Source: Mayfieldus sp963772265 (lineage in GTDB: Bacteria > Actinomycetota > Thermoleophilia > Solirubrobacterales > 70-9). Taken from it: a stretch of 64,000 bases of DNA. The notes under the pieces are model-generated. The model did no database searches and was not told where the DNA came from. It saw nothing but the letters and a program-made list of their open reading frames with translations. The DNA lies in NCBI GenBank assembly GCA_963772265.1, contig CAVYWS010000002.1, positions 372,001-436,000 of the forward strand. The letters run 5' to 3'. The position numbers and the translations under genes were made by a program. This document shows, one piece after another, positions 62,289 to 64,000 of this stretch (position 1 is its first letter; the number at the start of each line of letters is the position of its first letter).

Positions 62289-62896
62289 GACTCGTCGTTC
62301 AGCAGGTAGCGCGCGGTCGCTTTGGAGGCGGCGAGCAGCCCCGAGTGGTCCTGGCCCGGCTCCGACAGAGCCTGCAGGGCGAACCCGTCGCCGACCGCGA
62401 ACAGGTACGAGGTGACCGCCTTGGCGTCGTAGCGCAGCTTCAGCACGCCCTCGGCTTCCTTGGCGCGGAGGATCTCGCCGACATGGCCGCGGGTGCGCTG
62501 GAACAGCTGGCCCAGCTCGCGCTGGATGTCGGAGTTGCGGCGACCGGCGCTGAACAGCTCGAACAGCAGCAGGAAGTAGCCGGGCTCGTTCTCGATCAGG
62601 TCCATCAGGTAGGTGACGAGGACGTCGAGGACGTCGTCGACCGTCTTCGCGCTGCCCAGAGGCTCGTCGAGCATCTCGATCCGAAGCTCGGTGTCCCGCC
62701 GGACCACCTCGACCAGCAGCCGCTCCTTGGTTCCGAAGTAGTAGTGGAGCAGGCCCCGGCTGACGCCCGCCTCACGCGCCACGTGCTCGAAGGTCGACCC
62801 GGCGGCTCCGCGCTCGCCGACGCTCTTGCGCATCGCGTCGACGATCCGCTGTGCCTTCTCACTGGTCAGCTCTCGCTCTGGGGCGGTCGCCTCCAT
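62285..62896 (-). CDS. TetR family transcriptional regulator
   Basis: A 203-residue regulator: ELTSEKAQRIVDAMRKSVGERGAAGSTFEHVAREAGVSRGLLHYYFGTKERLLVEVV is the HTH. The ligand domain is helical (VLVTYLMDLIENEPGYFLLLFELFSAG). ATG 62896 starts it, and in the given sequence the frame is open upstream into the metallo-hydrolase, so the two read as one 448-residue chain. I take this as two genes with a lost base between them. It may control the adjacent hydrolase. Confidence 0.82.
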   Translation of the reverse strand: MEATAPERELTSEKAQRIVDAMRKSVGERGAAGSTFEHVAREAGVSRGLLHYYFGTKERLLVEVVRRDTELRIEMLDEPLGSAKTVDDVLDVLVTYLMDLIENEPGYFLLLFELFSAGRRNSDIQRELGQLFQRTRGHVGEILRAKEAEGVLKLRYDAKAVTSYLFAVGDGFALQALSEPGQDHSGLLAASKATARYLLNDES

Positions 62897-62906
62897 GGGA
62901 GGAAGT

Positions 62907-63631
62907 CTATTCGGGCCTCCGGCGAGGGCTAGCGCAGCCGTCACCGGCGGGTTGTGCCCGGGAATGACGACGGCAGGGTCGAGGTCGCGGATCCGCCGCC
63001 ACTGCTCGAGCAGCTCCTCGCGCTCGGGGCCGAAGTCCTTCGGCAGGTCCATCTGGTCGAAGTACTCGGGCAGCGGCCCGACGCAATCGGAGGCGATCGC
63101 GGTCAACCCCTCGTCGGTGTCGACGAGGATCGTGATCAGCCCGTCGCAATGGCCCGGGGTGCGGATCCAGCGCACGCCCGGCTCGATCTCGCCCTCCTCC
63201 CCGTCGAGGATCTCGAGGTTGACGGTCTCGAGCTGGCCGGCGACGAGCTGCGCATAGGGCGCCTCGGTCTCGAGCCGGTGGACGTAGGTCTTGCGCTGCG
63301 GCCATGCCGCCAACCCCTCGGCATGGTCGAAGTGAAGGTGGGTCATGATCACCGTCTTGATGTCGTTCGGGGAGACGCCGAGCTCGTCGAGCGCCCCGAA
63401 CAGCGGCGCCCCCTGCATCACCAGCCCCGGATCGACCAGGTAGTCCTCGGAGGCCCGGATCAGCAGCGTGTTTGGGAAGGCGACCATGCCGGTGGTCCGG
63501 CCGCCCGCCTGCAGCTCCTTGTAGCGCCGGAACCCGTCGGCGGAATCGTCGATCGCGGCAACGTCAGCCTCGCCGTTGGAGACGGCGAAGACGTAACGCT
63601 GCGCCGGCAGCAGGACGTGAACGCTTGCCAA
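62907..63631 (-). CDS. Metallo-beta-lactamase fold hydrolase (lactonase-like)
   Basis: About 241 residues. The zinc motif is MTHLHFDHAEGL (HxHxDH), followed by TPGHCDGL, AIASDCVG and VIPGHNPP, as in N-acyl-homoserine-lactonase-like and related hydrolases. The family start is VLLPAQRYVFAVSNGEADV. Near 62915 a run of C appears one base short; with it restored the gene ends at PE and TAG 62907-62909, before the TetR ATG. TTG 63631 is the start. The gene follows the upstream helical protein by four bases, so they may form an operon. Confidence 0.8.
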
Positions 63632-63635
63632 AGAG

Positions 63636-64000
63636 CTAGACGCCCGCGCCGTTGCCGCCGGTGGTGCTCGTGTACTCGAACTCCTCCTCGGCGCCGAACA
63701 GCGAGTCCATCACCATCTTGCGGGCGTTCTCGCTCAGCGCCAGGGTGACGCCGGCGCCAACCACGCCGAGAACCAGCAGCTTGCCGAGGCGGCCCTTGCG
63801 CCGGCGCTTGCCGCGCAGCTGGTCGGAGGCCTCGCGCAGGGAGTCGGCCGCGTTGCGAAGGTCGCGCTGGACCTTCTTGTCGTCCATCAGCCGCTGTGCC
63901 GGCTTGCCGTTCTTGGTGATCCGGTCATAAGCGTGCCGGGCAGCCCCGTAGGCGTCACGCAGGTTGTTGCGCAGCTGCTCGTCCTCGATCAGGCGCTGCA
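63636..64000 (-). CDS. Helical membrane-anchored protein, 5' end outside window
   Basis: The open frame continues past 64000, so the N-terminus is missing; ATG 63887 is only an internal Met. Visible residues show repeated helical units (QRLIEDEQLRNNLRDAYGAARHAYDRITKNGKPAQRLMDDKKVQRDLRNAADSLREA), a basic stretch (GKRRRKGRLGK), one hydrophobic helix (LLVLGVVGAGVTLAL) and an acidic tail (FGAEEEFEYTSTTGGNGAGV). No function is recognised. It lies four bases upstream of the metallo-hydrolase. Confidence 0.7.
   Translation of the reverse strand, partial: QRLIEDEQLRNNLRDAYGAARHAYDRITKNGKPAQRLMDDKKVQRDLRNAADSLREASDQLRGKRRRKGRLGKLLVLGVVGAGVTLALSENARKMVMDSLFGAEEEFEYTSTTGGNGAGV

Overview
The window is about 70% GC and almost fully coding. 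Its proteins look actinobacterial, most like the class Thermoleophilia (Solirubrobacterales-type): a sigma factor fused to a zinc-finger anti-sigma module, two R2-like ligand-binding oxidases, MmgE/PrpD, YbdK and deazaflavin-dependent nitroreductase families. This placement rests on protein style and gene order only; there is no rRNA in the window.

The backbone is a broken-up version of the housekeeping block known from Mycobacterium (rsmI-metG-tatD-rsmA-ispE ... glmU-prs-rplY-pth-mfd-mazG-eno-divIC), nearly all on the minus strand. From right to left it runs rsmI (52.2 kb), metG, tatD, rsmA and ispE (49.6-45.1 kb), glmU and prs (38.6-36.1 kb), rplY and pth (23.5-22.2 kb), mfd, a SurA-like foldase, mazG, eno and an FtsB/DivIC-like gene (21.3-14.1 kb). 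Accessory genes are inserted between these blocks.

Layout: 0-3.3 kb holds a partial membrane protein, tRNA-Leu(UAA), a fused ECF sigma/anti-sigma gene and an R2-like oxidase. 3.4-14.1 kb holds small enzymes (UPF0173 hydrolase, MmgE/PrpD, GNAT, O-methyltransferase, an inactive-looking rhomboid, a YbdK ligase, a nuclease), an orphan csrA and a large GT-C-like membrane protein. 23.6-36.1 kb is accessory: K+ channel, MFS exporter, GAP protein, a damaged AI-2E-type permease, a metallo-hydrolase, a holin/alkaline-phosphatase fusion, SHOCT and CYTH proteins, DUF2252, an ABC1 kinase and a phosphodiesterase. 38.6-45 kb holds two membrane proteins, tRNA-Gln(UUG), clpP, a SRPBCC/ArsR operon with twin operators, a PucR regulator and a DedA-PAP2 fusion. 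49.6-54.9 kb holds a nitroreductase, an ATP-grasp ligase, rsmI, a ROK kinase, an LCP ligase and FmdB. 55-64 kb holds glycyl-tRNA synthetase, an acyl-CoA ligase, a TetR gene divergent from an R2-oxidase/SCP2 fusion, an amidase, a lysyl-oxidase-like secreted protein and a metallo-hydrolase/TetR pair.

Many genes carry single-base frame breaks, several of them in or next to G/C runs, with coding-quality sequence on both sides. These look more like consensus errors of a metagenome or long-read assembly than true decay, although the acyl-CoA ligase also has an in-frame TAG. No CRISPR array, insertion sequence, prophage or rRNA was seen. No gap between genes exceeds 300 bases. The best novelty candidate is the oxidase/SCP2 fusion with its TetR regulator and operator (58.5-59.9 kb).
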